Assembly (NCBI GenBank): GCA_044375555.1
Contig: JBILML010000010.1
Location: forward strand, 1 to 64,000
Source: UBA967 sp044375555
Lineage (GTDB): Bacteria > Verrucomicrobiota > Verrucomicrobiia > Chthoniobacterales > Terrimicrobiaceae
Length of the DNA: 64,000 nt
Direction: 5' to 3'
Of this stretch, positions 1 through 8,841 are shown piece after piece (the stretch's first letter is position 1; every line of letters starts with the position of its first letter). The position numbers were made by a program, and so were the translations under genes. Below the pieces are notes generated by a model that was not told the DNA's origin, searched no databases, and saw only the letters and a list, made by a program, of their open reading frames with translations.

Positions 1-1157
1 ATCGCGATGGCCACAATCAGCGACTCGCGCCAGCCGAGAGCGAAGAGGATCAGCAGCGAAACGCTCACCACAGCGATCGCCATGTGGAATAGGAGTTCGT
101 TGGATTTCTCCGCAGCAGTCTCGCCGTAGTTGCGCGTGACGCTTACCTCGATGTCTGCCGGAATGAGGCTTCCCTTGAGAGCCTCGACCTTGCGCAGGAC
201 GGCCTCGGCGACGGTGATGGCGTTCGCCCCGGGACGCTTCGCGATACTGAGCGTAACCGCCGCCTCGTCAGGGGAGTTTTTTTCGGCACGGGAATGCAGG
301 ACATACTGCGTCGGCTCCTCGGCTTCATCGAGAATGGTGGCGACTTCTCGGAGATAGACGGGTTTGCCATTGTTCACGCCCACAACGATGTGGCCCACAT
401 CCTCGGCTGTTTCGAGGAACGCCCCGGTTTCCACGGCGATTTCCTTGTCGTCAGCGGTCAGTCCACCGGAGGCGAACTGGCGATTGGCCTGCTGGATCAT
501 TGGCACGATGCCGGCAGGGCTCAGATTCCGCGAGGCGAGGCGGGCGGGGTCGAGCTGGACGCGCAGTGTGCGTTTGTTGCCACCGATCAGCGTGGTCTCA
601 GCAACGAGCGGGACTTGTTTCACCGCATCATTCACCTCGGCTGCCAAGCGGCGGAGCGTGAGATGGTCATGGGTTTTGCTGTGAAAAGTGAGCGCGAGGA
701 TCGGCACATCATCGATCGAGCGCGGCTTCACCAGAGGCATTCCCACACCGGGCGGGATGCGATCGAAATTCGAACTCAGCTTGTCGTTCAGGCGGACGAG
801 GCTGGTTTCCAAATCCGAGCCGACGAGGAATCTCACGATGAGCAGCGACTCGCCGGGGCGGGAGGTCGAGTAGATGTATTCGACGCCTGGGATTTCCCAC
901 AAAAGCTGTTCCATCGGACGCGTCGCACGCTCCTCGATCTCCTTGGCGCTGGCGCCCGGCATCGAGACCATCACATCGATCATCGGCACCTTGATCTGAG
1001 GCTCCTCCTCGCGCGGCAGGGCGATGACAGCAAATAGGCCGAGAAGGACGGAAACGATGACCAACAACGGCGTCAGCTTGGAATTGATGAAAGCCTGCGC
1101 GATCTGCCCCGCCAAACCATGCGCGGAATTGTCGGGTTGTTTGTCGGAGGGGGTCAT
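1..1157 (-). CDS. RND efflux permease, N-terminal part (cut by window edge)
   Basis: The N-terminal 385 residues of an inner-membrane RND transporter subunit, which would use the proton gradient to pump substrates out of the periplasm. After a short cytoplasmic start there is a first membrane helix (about residues 29-48), then a periplasmic porter domain with typical RND wording (EEEPQIKVPMIDV, MPGASAKEIE, IPGVEYIYSTS). The visible part ends in the second helix, FHMAIAVVSVSVLLILFALG, so the proton-relay aspartates lie outside the window. The ATG overlaps the TGA of the upstream adaptor gene by 4 bases, so the two are translated together. The metal or drug substrate cannot be read from this part; the divergent ArsR-type gene makes metal or oxidant stress plausible. 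Confidence 0.9.
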   Translation of the reverse strand, partial: MTPSDKQPDNSAHGLAGQIAQAFINSKLTPLLVIVSVLLGLFAVIALPREEEPQIKVPMIDVMVSMPGASAKEIEERATRPMEQLLWEIPGVEYIYSTSRPGESLLIVRFLVGSDLETSLVRLNDKLSSNFDRIPPGVGMPLVKPRSIDDVPILALTFHSKTHDHLTLRRLAAEVNDAVKQVPLVAETTLIGGNKRTLRVQLDPARLASRNLSPAGIVPMIQQANRQFASGGLTADDKEIAVETGAFLETAEDVGHIVVGVNNGKPVYLREVATILDEAEEPTQYVLHSRAEKNSPDEAAVTLSIAKRPGANAITVAEAVLRKVEALKGSLIPADIEVSVTRNYGETAAEKSNELLFHMAIAVVSVSLLILFALGWRESLIVAIA

Positions 1158-2146
1158 TTCGCGGCCTCCACTGGTTGGCCGTCAATCAAACGTGCGGGTT
1201 CCGTGACGATCACGGCATCGCCCTCGGCCAGACCGGCGAGGATTTCCACGCCATCGGAAAAGGTTTTTCCCGTTTTTACGAGGCGAAGGCGGGCTTTGCC
1301 TTGGTCGTTCACAAAAACAATCTCCATCTGTCCGCGCTTCACGATGGCGGCGGCGGGGATACGGATCGATTTTGCCTCGCCGACAGGAACGGCGGCGCGG
1401 CCGAACTGACCCGCGCGAAGTTCGGACGATGCGGGGAGATCGAGCTTCACGAGAAAGGTGCGGCTTGCGGCCTCGGCGGTTGGTGAAACCTCGGCGACGA
1501 CGCCTATGAAGGTTTTCCTGATTGTGGGAATGGTGACTTCAAGGCGGTCGCCAGCATTCACCATGCCGATCAACGCCTCCGGCACATCGGCTTCGAAGCG
1601 AAGTTCTCCGCGATCCTCGATTTCCAAAAGCGGCCTGCCTGGGGCAGCGAGATCGCCGACCTCCGCCAAACGCCGCGAAACCACCCCATCGAATGGCGCC
1701 GTGACATTCGCGTAACCCATCATGGTGCGGGCTTCGCTCCATGCCGCCTCCGCCACCCGGGCGCGGGCCTCGGCGGCGTCGAGTTCCTGTTTGCTGGAAA
1801 CCTGCTTCTGGGCCAGCGTGCGCGCGCGGTCCAAGTCCCGCGATGCCTGCTCCCGCTGAGCCTCCGCCTGCTCGAGGCGCGCCTGAATCTCGCGGGCATC
1901 GATTTTGGCCAGAAGCTCCCCGGCTTTGACCTTTTGCCCGAGAATGATCGGCATCTCCGAAATGCGCCCGCTCACCTTGGCTTCGATCACCGAACGAATG
2001 CGAGTTCTGACCGAACCAACGACCTCCTCCGTCACTGGACGGCTTGCGGACGCGACGGAATGGGTCTCGAGCGCGTGAACCAGCGTCGGGGCAAATGGGA
2101 GGAAAAGGGACACCGCGATGCTGCGGATGAGAGTGGTTGTTTTCAT
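1154..2146 (-). CDS. RND efflux periplasmic adaptor subunit (membrane fusion protein)
   Basis: 330 residues. It begins with a signal peptide (hydrophobic stretch to about residue 25, ending VHA), followed by the barrel-sandwich half-motif GRISEMPIILGQKVKAGELL, a coiled-coil hairpin rich in Glu, Ala and Arg (about 85-140), the second half-motif (NVTAPFDGVVSRRLAEVGDL) and beta-barrel and membrane-proximal domains. This is the standard HlyD/AcrA-type adaptor that links an RND pump to an outer-membrane channel. It is first in a two-gene operon with the permease and overlaps it by ATGA. No outer-membrane factor gene is visible here. It diverges from the ArsR-type regulator across a 62-base AT-rich gap. 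Confidence 0.93.
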   Translation of the reverse strand: MKTTTLIRSIAVSLFLPFAPTLVHALETHSVASASRPVTEEVVGSVRTRIRSVIEAKVSGRISEMPIILGQKVKAGELLAKIDAREIQARLEQAEAQREQASRDLDRARTLAQKQVSSKQELDAAEARARVAEAAWSEARTMMGYANVTAPFDGVVSRRLAEVGDLAAPGRPLLEIEDRGELRFEADVPEALIGMVNAGDRLEVTIPTIRKTFIGVVAEVSPTAEAASRTFLVKLDLPASSELRAGQFGRAAVPVGEAKSIRIPAAAIVKRGQMEIVFVNDQGKARLRLVKTGKTFSDGVEILAGLAEGDAVIVTEPARLIDGQPVEAAK

Positions 2147-2208
2147 GGGCTAGTAAAATCTCCCCTCGACAATATGAGTGAATAATTATATATGCAATCT
2201 TAAACTTT
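2147..2208. promoter_or_regulatory. Divergent promoter region between RND adaptor and ArsR-type gene
   Basis: A short AT-rich gap in otherwise GC-rich DNA separates the divergently transcribed adaptor and ArsR-type genes. It contains a perfect 8-base palindrome, ATAATTAT, at 2182-2189, and runs of A/T suitable for -10 elements on both strands. ArsR/SmtB proteins normally bind AT-rich dyads in just such positions, so this is the likely operator. The exact operator and the -35 elements are not clear from sequence alone. Confidence 0.45.
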
Positions 2209-2559
2209 ATGCCCGCATCCAAAAAAAACACCCGCCGGGACATGCCACCGGCAGCCTTGGAGATGATCGCCGCCCGCTTCCGCGTGCTTGGCGAGCCGAA
2301 CCGACTGAAGCTTCTTATCGAATTGGAGAGCGGCGAGAAATGCGTGAAAGACCTTACCGAGGCGACCGGCCTCACCCAGGCGAATGTCTCGCGCCACCTC
2401 CACGCCTTGCAGGAGAGCGGGATTTTGAGGCGCCGCAAGGAGGGGTTGCAGGTCTTTTACTCGATCGCGGATCCGACAATTTTCGAAATGTGCGACCATG
2501 TGTGCGGCAGCCTCTCGACTCGCATGAAAAGTCAGGCATCCTTTTTCGCGAAACCATGA
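2209..2559 (+). CDS. ArsR/SmtB-family winged-helix regulator
   Basis: 116 residues, the usual size for this family. The winged helix-turn-helix is clear: FRVLGEPNRLKLLIELESGE, then the recognition region TGLTQANVSRHLHALQESG and the wing GILRRRKEGLQVFYSI. The helix-3 metal motif ELCVCDL of ArsR is altered to EKCVKDL, leaving a single Cys there, with two more Cys near the C-terminus (MCDHVC) that could form another sensor site. Family members repress metal or redox-stress operons until ligand binds. It diverges from an RND pump and overlaps yggS downstream by ATGA. The ATG at 2209 is chosen because an upstream ATG at 2178 lies in another frame. Confidence 0.88.
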   Translation: MPASKKNTRRDMPPAALEMIAARFRVLGEPNRLKLLIELESGEKCVKDLTEATGLTQANVSRHLHALQESGILRRRKEGLQVFYSIADPTIFEMCDHVCGSLSTRMKSQASFFAKP

Positions 2560-3239
2560 GTTCTGTTCAAAAAAACCTCTCTGAAATCTATGCGCGGATC
2601 GAAAGCGCGGCGACCCGATGTGGCCGCAAAGCCTCGGAGATTCGGTTGGTGGCGGTTTCCAAAACCCATCCTCCCGAGCTGATCCGTGAAGCCTTTGAGG
2701 CGGGTCAGCGGGCTTTTGGCGAAAGCCGCGTGCAGGACGCGCTTCCCAAACTCGATGCCCTCCCTCCCGGGATCGAGTGGCATTTCATCGGGCATCTTCA
2801 GACCAACAAAATCCGAAAGGTCGTGGGCCGCTTTGCGCTGTTCCATGGCGTGGACAACGAAAACCTCGCCGCCCAAATCAACCGCATCGCGGGAGAACTC
2901 GGAGTGACGGCGAATGTGCTGCTCGAGGTGAATGTCTCCGGCGAGGAATCGAAATTCGGGTTCGCGCCCGAAAACCTCCCCGCCGCTCTAGAAAACCTCG
3001 CTCCCCTGCCCTTCCTGCGCATCCGGGGCCTGATGACCATGGCACCCTACAGCGACAACCCCGACGAGGCGCGGCCGTTTTTTGCGAAGCTCCGCGAACT
3101 CCGCAACCGGCTTGCCTCACAGACCGGCCTGCCGCTTTCCGAACTTTCCATGGGAATGAGCGGCGATTTCGAGCAAGGCATCGCCGAGGGAGCGACGATC
3201 GTGCGCGTGGGGTCGGCAATTTTCGGTTCGCGCGGCTGA
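2556..3239 (+). CDS. yggS: YggS/PROSC family pyridoxal-phosphate homeostasis protein
   Basis: 227 residues with the alanine-racemase-like TIM-barrel fold of the YggS family. The PLP lysine is in LVAVSKTH, followed by the family signatures FGESRVQDA (usually FGENYVQE), WHFIGHLQTNK, LEVNVSGEESKFG and LSMGMSGDFEQGIAEGATIVRVGSAIFG. The protein binds pyridoxal phosphate and keeps the vitamin B6 pool and amino-acid balance in check without a known catalytic reaction. The start ATG overlaps the ArsR-type stop codon (ATGA), so it is expressed from the same transcript, an unusual pairing for this housekeeping gene. A longer in-frame reading from 2178 runs through the regulator gene and is rejected. 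Confidence 0.95.
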   Translation: MSSVQKNLSEIYARIESAATRCGRKASEIRLVAVSKTHPPELIREAFEAGQRAFGESRVQDALPKLDALPPGIEWHFIGHLQTNKIRKVVGRFALFHGVDNENLAAQINRIAGELGVTANVLLEVNVSGEESKFGFAPENLPAALENLAPLPFLRIRGLMTMAPYSDNPDEARPFFAKLRELRNRLASQTGLPLSELSMGMSGDFEQGIAEGATIVRVGSAIFGSRG

Positions 3240-3293
3240 GCATCGGACCCCTTAGTTTTTGTTTGCAATACCCTATTTTTCAGCGGATTCAAA

Positions 3294-3464
3294 ATGACAT
3301 CGGATGACTCAAAAAATCCAGCATCTCAGCCAAGTGCGCTTGTCTCAGCCATCGAGGCCATCGAGCGAAGCCTACGCCCAGATGGACCGGGCAATGGCTG
3401 CATCCCGGATGGCGAGCTCGCGGGCTACGAGTGGAGCGCCCTATTCCGTTGGGCCGCATTGTGA
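3294..3464 (+). CDS. Possible small protein, 56 residues
   Basis: A short open frame in the gap between yggS and the convergent RND gene. It starts MTSDDSKNPASQP, continues with a predicted amphipathic helix (ALVSAIEAIERSL), then PDGELAGYEWSALFRWAAL and a TGA stop. The composition looks protein-like, but there is no obvious ribosome binding site, and no family is recognised. It may be the remains of a larger gene or chance. Listed at low confidence. Confidence 0.25.
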   Translation: MTSDDSKNPASQPSALVSAIEAIERSLRPDGPGNGCIPDGELAGYEWSALFRWAAL

Positions 3465-3521
3465 TGCAGTTAAAAACGGGCGCCCTCAAATGCCAACAGT
3501 TCATGGAATGCGCCCGGCTGA

Positions 3522-6500
3522 TCAGGCCTTGCCGGACTTTTCCTTCGCCAGAAGCATGTAAAGCGCTGGGACGAGAAAGAGGGTGAAAATCGTTCCGATC
3601 GCCATTCCTCCGACGAGCACGAGGCCGATCGAGTTTCTGGCGGCGGCTCCGGCTCCGGTGACGAGCACCAACGGGAAGTGGCCTACGACCGTCGCGATGG
3701 TCGTCATCAAAACCGGACGCAACCTCACGCGTGCGGCATCTCGGATCGCCTCGAGCTTCACGAAACCCTCGCGCTGGCGGCGGTTCGCGAATTCCACAAT
3801 CAGGATGCCGTTTTTCGCAATGAGGCCGACTAGCGTGACGAGACCGACTTGCGAGTAGATGTTGAGAGTCGTCGTCCAACCATTCGTCCAGAAAGGCACA
3901 TTCGGCGCGGGCATTTTGAGGAAGGTGAAAATCAGCGCGCCGAACATCGCCAGCGGCACCGAGCCGAGCAGAATGATGAAGGGATCACGGAAGCTGTTGA
4001 ACTGCGCCGCGAGCACGAGGAAAATCAGGAGCAGGGCGAGGACCAGCGAGGGCAGGAACTTGCTCCCCTCCGCACGCAGTTGGCGCGACTCGCCGGTGTA
4101 ATCAACCACATAGCCGGGCGGCATGATTTTCGTGGCCTCGTCCTCTAGAAAACGCAAGGCTTGGTCGAGCGGGCGGATCGCCACGCCGCTCAACTTCACG
4201 GCATTGAGCTGCTGGAAGCGCTTGAGCGACCTCGGCTCGGCGGAGTTGCGGAGTGTCGCGACCGAGCCGAGCGGCATCAGGCGGCCTTCGGGACCGGTGA
4301 CATAAATCTCCTGCAACTGGGCGGGATTGAGCCGGTCGGCGCGCTGGATTTGCGGGATGACCTTGTAGCTGCGGCCGTCGATGTTGAAGCGGTTCACGAA
4401 ATTTCCGCCGAGCATGGCGGAGAGATCCTCGCCGATCTGGCGCAGGTCGAGCCCGAGCGAGGCGATCTTGTCGCGGTCCAGAACGATCTCGGTCTGGGGC
4501 TGGTCGACCTTGGTGTCGATGATCGGCGGGAAGGCGAACATGCCGCTCTTGGCCGCCTTCTGCTGAAGCTCACGGGCGATCTCGAGGATTTGGGCGGGCT
4601 CGGCGGTGGATGCGATGACGAACTCCACAGGAAAATCTCCGCCACCCGGCAGCGCGGGCGGAGTGACGGGAAACATCCTTATCCCCGCGAGCTTGGAGAG
4701 TTTTGGCGCGATCTCGGCCTGCAACTGCTTCGGCGTGCGATCGCGCTCTCCCCAAGGCTTCAGCACCATGCCGCCAAAGCCGAAGGTCGGCTGCGTGAGC
4801 TGGAACGTGTAGGAGGTCTCGGGCACATCCAAAAAAATCTTCGTGGCTTGGTCGGCATAGCGAACGGTTTCATCGAGCGTGGCATCCGCCGGCGCCTCGA
4901 CGATGCCGAAAATCACGCCCTGATCCTCATCCGGCGACAGCTCGTTCGGCGAGAGGATGAACATGGGAATGCAGAGGAGAAAAATAACCACCCACACCGC
5001 GTAGGCATACGGGCGGTTGGCGAGGACCTTGTCGAGCACGCGGCCATAGGAATCCCGGAGCCGCCCGAAGCCCCGCGCCACGACACCAGCAAACCCGCGC
5101 TCTTCCATGCCCGGCTTGAGAAGCCACGAACTCATCGCCGGAGAAATCGTCAGCGCCACGATGCCCGAAATAAAAACAGCACCTGCCAGCGTGAAGGCAA
5201 ACTCTCGGAACAACGACCCCGTCAACCCGCCTTGCAAGCCGATCGGCAAATAAACGGCCGCCAGCGTGACGGTCATCGACACCACCGGTCCGACGAGTTC
5301 CCTCGCTCCGAGGATCGCAGCGTCGAACGGCTTCATGCCATCCGACAAGTGGCGCTCCACATTTTCCACGATCACAATCGCATCGTCCACCACCAGACCC
5401 ACGCAAAGGACGATGGCCAGCAGGGTGAGGAGGTTCACCGTGAACCCCGCCGCCTGCATCAGGAATACCGCGCCGAGAATCGACAAGGGAATTGCCAATA
5501 CCGGAACGAGCACCGCGCGAAACGATCCAAGGAAAAGAAATATGACGACGACAACGATCAGGAGCGTTTCGATAAGCGTCTTGAGCACCTCGCTGATGGC
5601 ATCGGTGATGTAAACGGTCGAGTCGTAGCCCACCCCCGCTGTGAGGCCCACTGGCAGCTCGGCTTTGATTTTCTCCAACTCCGCCCGCACGGCGCGGATC
5701 ACATCGAGCGCGTTGGCGTTTGGCAACACCCACACGCCCATGAAAACCGCCTGCTCGCCGCTGAATCGAACCGCCGAGTCGTAATTTTCCGCACCGAGTT
5801 GCACATCGGCGATGTCTTTCAACCGCACCACCGCGCCGCCGCTCTCCCGCAGCACGAGTTGCTCGAACTCCGCGACCGTGCGGAGGTCGGTATTTGCCGT
5901 GAGGTTCACCGTCACGAGCGAGCCTTTGGTCTGGCCCACGGCGGAGAGGTAGTTGTTTCCTGCCAAGGCGCGGCGAACCTGCGCGGGGCTGATGTTGAGG
6001 GCCGCCATGCGGTCGGGCTTCAGCCAAATCCTCATCGCAAAGGTCCGCCCGCCCAAAATCTCGGCGCGCTGAACCCCCGGGACCGCCGAGAGCCTCGGCT
6101 GAACGACCCGCGCGAGGTAGTCCGTGATTTCGTTCGGCTTCAGAATATCCGAGACGAATCGCAAGTAGGCCGCCGCGCGTTTCGAGTCCGCGCTCTCGAT
6201 ATCGATGATCGGCACCTCGGCCTCAGGCGGAAGGTCGCCGCGCACTTGGTCCACCTTCGCACTGATCTCCGACAGGGCCTTGGTCGGGTCGTAATTCAGC
6301 TTCAGCCGTGCCGTGATGAGCGAGCGCCCCTGCGAGCTTTCCGACTCCACATAATCAATGCCGTCCGCCGCCGCGATCGCCCGCTCGATCGGCGTGGTGA
6401 TGAAACCCCGCACGAGATCCGCGTTCGCCCCGATGTAAATCGTCGAGATGGTCACCGAGGCATTGTCACTCCGGGGATACTGCCGCACCGTCAGCGTAAA

Positions 6501-6617
6501 AATCGCCTGCCCGCCTGCGATCAGCAGCAACAAAGCCACGACGACCGCCAAAACCGGCCGACGGATAAACAAATCCGTAAAACTCCCGCCACCCGTCGAA
6601 TGAGGATCCGTGTGCAT
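3522..6617 (-). CDS. RND efflux permease, AcrB/MexB (HAE1)-like
   Basis: 1031 residues, full length for the family: two repeats of one helix, a porter domain and five more helices. TM1 is RRPVLAVVVALLLLIAGGQA. The proton relay is intact, with the TM4 pair of aspartates in GLVVDDAIVIVENVERH and the TM10 lysine in LVGLIAKNGILIVEFANRR. AcrB-type pumps export drugs, detergents or lipids through a tripartite channel. No adaptor or outer-membrane factor gene lies beside it: upstream is the polyketide operon and downstream a small gap and yggS. It therefore probably borrows the adaptor of the operon at 1-2146 or another partner. The ATG at 6617 follows an AT-rich stretch. Confidence 0.95.
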   Translation of the reverse strand: MHTDPHSTGGGSFTDLFIRRPVLAVVVALLLLIAGGQAIFTLTVRQYPRSDNASVTISTIYIGANADLVRGFITTPIERAIAAADGIDYVESESSQGRSLITARLKLNYDPTKALSEISAKVDQVRGDLPPEAEVPIIDIESADSKRAAAYLRFVSDILKPNEITDYLARVVQPRLSAVPGVQRAEILGGRTFAMRIWLKPDRMAALNISPAQVRRALAGNNYLSAVGQTKGSLVTVNLTANTDLRTVAEFEQLVLRESGGAVVRLKDIADVQLGAENYDSAVRFSGEQAVFMGVWVLPNANALDVIRAVRAELEKIKAELPVGLTAGVGYDSTVYITDAISEVLKTLIETLLIVVVVIFLFLGSFRAVLVPVLAIPLSILGAVFLMQAAGFTVNLLTLLAIVLCVGLVVDDAIVIVENVERHLSDGMKPFDAAILGARELVGPVVSMTVTLAAVYLPIGLQGGLTGSLFREFAFTLAGAVFISGIVALTISPAMSSWLLKPGMEERGFAGVVARGFGRLRDSYGRVLDKVLANRPYAYAVWVVIFLLCIPMFILSPNELSPDEDQGVIFGIVEAPADATLDETVRYADQATKIFLDVPETSYTFQLTQPTFGFGGMVLKPWGERDRTPKQLQAEIAPKLSKLAGIRMFPVTPPALPGGGDFPVEFVIASTAEPAQILEIARELQQKAAKSGMFAFPPIIDTKVDQPQTEIVLDRDKIASLGLDLRQIGEDLSAMLGGNFVNRFNIDGRSYKVIPQIQRADRLNPAQLQEIYVTGPEGRLMPLGSVATLRNSAEPRSLKRFQQLNAVKLSGVAIRPLDQALRFLEDEATKIMPPGYVVDYTGESRQLRAEGSKFLPSLVLALLLIFLVLAAQFNSFRDPFIILLGSVPLAMFGALIFTFLKMPAPNVPFWTNGWTTTLNIYSQVGLVTLVGLIAKNGILIVEFANRRQREGFVKLEAIRDAARVRLRPVLMTTIATVVGHFPLVLVTGAGAAARNSIGLVLVGGMAIGTIFTLFLVPALYMLLAKEKSGKA

Positions 6618-6748
6618 TTTTATTCTATTTCAAGGACTGCGATGACGGCCGGAAGCGTGCGATGAACTTCGCTACCAGCATCGACCGATATTTTTTTATT
6701 TCGAGAATGTCCGCAATCCAAGCCTGCAGGATGCGAGTGGAGTAAAAA

Positions 6749-7783
6749 TCAAACATCCTGACTGGCCACTAATTCTCCGCTGTGGGCGGCGAAGCCGGCT
6801 CCGAAGGCGGTGAGCCAGAGGCTTTCGGCGTGCGGCGAGGTAGCAAGGGAATGCTCCAAGGCAGCGAGGACGCTTGGACTGCTGATGTTTCCGTATTGGC
6901 GTAGAATCTCCCGGGTTGCGCTCAGCTTTTGGCCAGGAATGGCGCGCTCGATGGCCTCGATGACATCCCGCCCGCCGGTGTGCGCGATGATCTTCCGAGG
7001 GGCGTTGGAGCTCATGTCATAGAGCTGAGCGACGGCCTTGGCGGCAAGCTCGGGAACTTCGCGGTGGAGCTGGTTTTTGAGGCGTCCACCGGCATTGACG
7101 AAGCGGATTTTTTCGCGGTGTTCGGGCTGGTGGATGGTTCGAAAATTCTGGAAACGCAACTGGCCTCCTTGGCTTTCCGCTTTCCAGATGGCGGCGGCGG
7201 CTCCATCGCCAAAAAGGCAGAGGCTGATGAGGACGCCGGGCTCGTCGTTGAGATAAAAGGCAGCAGAGGAAATCTCGACGGCGATCGTGGCTACGGTCGC
7301 GTCGGGGTTGGCTGCCAGAAATCCGCGCGCCGTTTCGAGAAGGGGCAGCGCCGCCCCACAGCCGAGGCCGAGCAGGTCTTGAAGAAAGGCATTGGGGCGG
7401 AGCCCGAGCCTTTCGGAAATGTAGCTACTCAATCCCGGACAAAGATAGCCGGTGCAGGTGCAGACGAGCAGCGCATCGATGCCTGAGGGTTTTATTGAGG
7501 CGAGATCGCAGGCTTTGAGAAGCGCCTCAGAGGCGAGCCTCGGCGCGTGGAATTCAAAATGCTGGTGCAGGGCGCCCGCCTCGTAGCCAAAAGTCTTCTT
7601 CAAATCGGGATCGCAAAACCGACGCGTTTCGATGCCGGAATCGCCGGTGAGAACTTTCTGCAGGAGGTCCCTCGAACGCCCCCGCAAGCCCTTCATCGCC
7701 CCGGATTGGCTCAGGATTTCAAAACATTCGCGCTGGGTGAAGGCGTGCGGCGGAAAGGCGGTGGCGAGGGATTGGAGATACAT
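6749..7783 (-). CDS. Type III polyketide synthase (chalcone/stilbene synthase family)
   Basis: 344 residues. The thiolase-fold catalytic triad is intact: nucleophilic Cys142 in LGLGCGAALPLLE, His268 in IIAHTGG and Asn299 in QYGNISSPSVLAALEH. The GFGxG-type loop near the C-terminus is present as AFGAGFAAH. The enzyme condenses acyl-CoA starters with malonyl-CoA, typically giving alkyl-pyrones or alkyl-resorcinols in bacteria. The ATG overlaps the TGA of the upstream oxidoreductase by one base (TGATG). A longer frame reading to 8005 would overlap that gene heavily and is rejected. The order methyltransferase, FAD oxidoreductase, PKS matches the enzyme types of the Streptomyces srs phenolic-lipid operon. 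Confidence 0.93.
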   Translation of the reverse strand: MYLQSLATAFPPHAFTQRECFEILSQSGAMKGLRGRSRDLLQKVLTGDSGIETRRFCDPDLKKTFGYEAGALHQHFEFHAPRLASEALLKACDLASIKPSGIDALLVCTCTGYLCPGLSSYISERLGLRPNAFLQDLLGLGCGAALPLLETARGFLAANPDATVATIAVEISSAAFYLNDEPGVLISLCLFGDGAAAAIWKAESQGGQLRFQNFRTIHQPEHREKIRFVNAGGRLKNQLHREVPELAAKAVAQLYDMSSNAPRKIIAHTGGRDVIEAIERAIPGQKLSATREILRQYGNISSPSVLAALEHSLATSPHAESLWLTAFGAGFAAHSGELVASQDV

Positions 7784-8841
7784 CAACGAACAAGGTGGAG
7801 GAGGGTTTGAAAGGGGAGACACTTCCGGCGGGCCAGGGCGCTGGTGACTCGCAGGCCGAGGGGATTGAGCAGGATTCGGTGAATCGCACCCGCCACGGCG
7901 AGGCGGCGATTGAAACGGCGCGCTTGGCTGGCGGTGGATTCCGAGGCGGCTTCCAGCCAGGATTTCCGGCCGGTTGCGTAGTCCACCGCCGGCTGCAGGG
8001 CGCACTCCGCGGACTCGAAGGCCATGGTCATTCCATTTCCCGTGAAGGGTGGAATCATACTCGCGGCGTCACCAATGCAGAATTCCGGGCCTTCTTGTTG
8101 TCCGGTTTGAAATGCCGCCACCCCGCAAAAGCTCGATTCCTCGATGTCCGCCGCTTCCAAGCGATCGGCGAGAACACCCAGCGAGGACTCGCGAAGCATG
8201 GAGAGAAGAAGCGCGCTCCCTTTCGCGCCGCTTGGGGGCTTCTTTTGAAACAACCCGCAGATGTTCACCTGGTCGTCCTCAATTCTCGCGAGCCCGATGT
8301 ATCCGCCAGGCGAGGTGAACATTTCCAGATCGTGGGTGAGAGGCAGGTTGCGGGCGTGGCATTTCAGCCCGAGCCAGGAGGAGGGTTTCCGTGGACGCCC
8401 CGCGGCCCAGATGACGCCAGAAGCGGGAGCCACACGGGAGTTGGTAACCAGCCTGCCCCCGAGAGAGAGGAATTGCTGTTGAAGATGGGCATCGAGTTTC
8501 CAGCGGGAAATTCCACGGCCGGGCGCCTGCATTTCGACGAGCCGCCCGGCAGGGTCATTCCAAGACGCGCTGAGAAGATGCGTCGCCTCATCCAGACAAT
8601 CCCCAATGCCCAGCGTCTCGAGGGTTTCCTCGCTCACGCCGCTGATGAATTCCCCGCACACGCGATGCCTCGGGTAAGTGGAGGCCTCGTGCAGCGTCAC
8701 CGTCACGCCACGGGATTGCAGCGCGATGCCCAGTGAAAGCCCGGCCAGCCCTCCTCCCGCGATGGTGATGGGGTTTTTCAACGGCGCGAGGCTACTAGCC
8801 TCAACGATCCGCGCCAGTGGGATAATTCCCGTAGGATCCAT
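7783..8841 (-). CDS. FAD-dependent oxidoreductase of the geranylgeranyl-reductase/hydroxylase type
   Basis: 352 residues from the ATG at 8841. A Rossmann dinucleotide motif, ITIAGGGLAGLSLGIALQSRG, is followed by an acidic ribose-binding end (LHEA) and RVCGEFISG, typical of the geranylgeranyl reductase and phenol hydroxylase superfamily. GDAASMIPPFTGNGMTMAFESA is the second FAD motif. It likely oxidises or reduces the product of the neighbouring polyketide synthase. The ATG start makes it overlap the upstream methyltransferase by 64 bases. An in-frame TTG at 8781 overlaps that stop as TTGA and would begin MKNPITIAGGG, a more usual spacing before the FAD motif. Neither start has a strong ribosome binding site, so the N-terminus is unsettled. 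Confidence 0.88.
   Translation of the reverse strand: MDPTGIIPLARIVEASSLAPLKNPITIAGGGLAGLSLGIALQSRGVTVTLHEASTYPRHRVCGEFISGVSEETLETLGIGDCLDEATHLLSASWNDPAGRLVEMQAPGRGISRWKLDAHLQQQFLSLGGRLVTNSRVAPASGVIWAAGRPRKPSSWLGLKCHARNLPLTHDLEMFTSPGGYIGLARIEDDQVNICGLFQKKPPSGAKGSALLLSMLRESSLGVLADRLEAADIEESSFCGVAAFQTGQQEGPEFCIGDAASMIPPFTGNGMTMAFESAECALQPAVDYATGRKSWLEAASESTASQARRFNRRLAVAGAIHRILLNPLGLRVTSALARRKCLPFQTLLHLVR

Noticed and set aside
4161..6665. 834-residue open frame on the plus strand opposite the RND permease
   Set aside because: High GC content keeps antisense frames open; the protein is rich in Arg, His and Glu with no domain, while the opposite strand gives a full RND pump.
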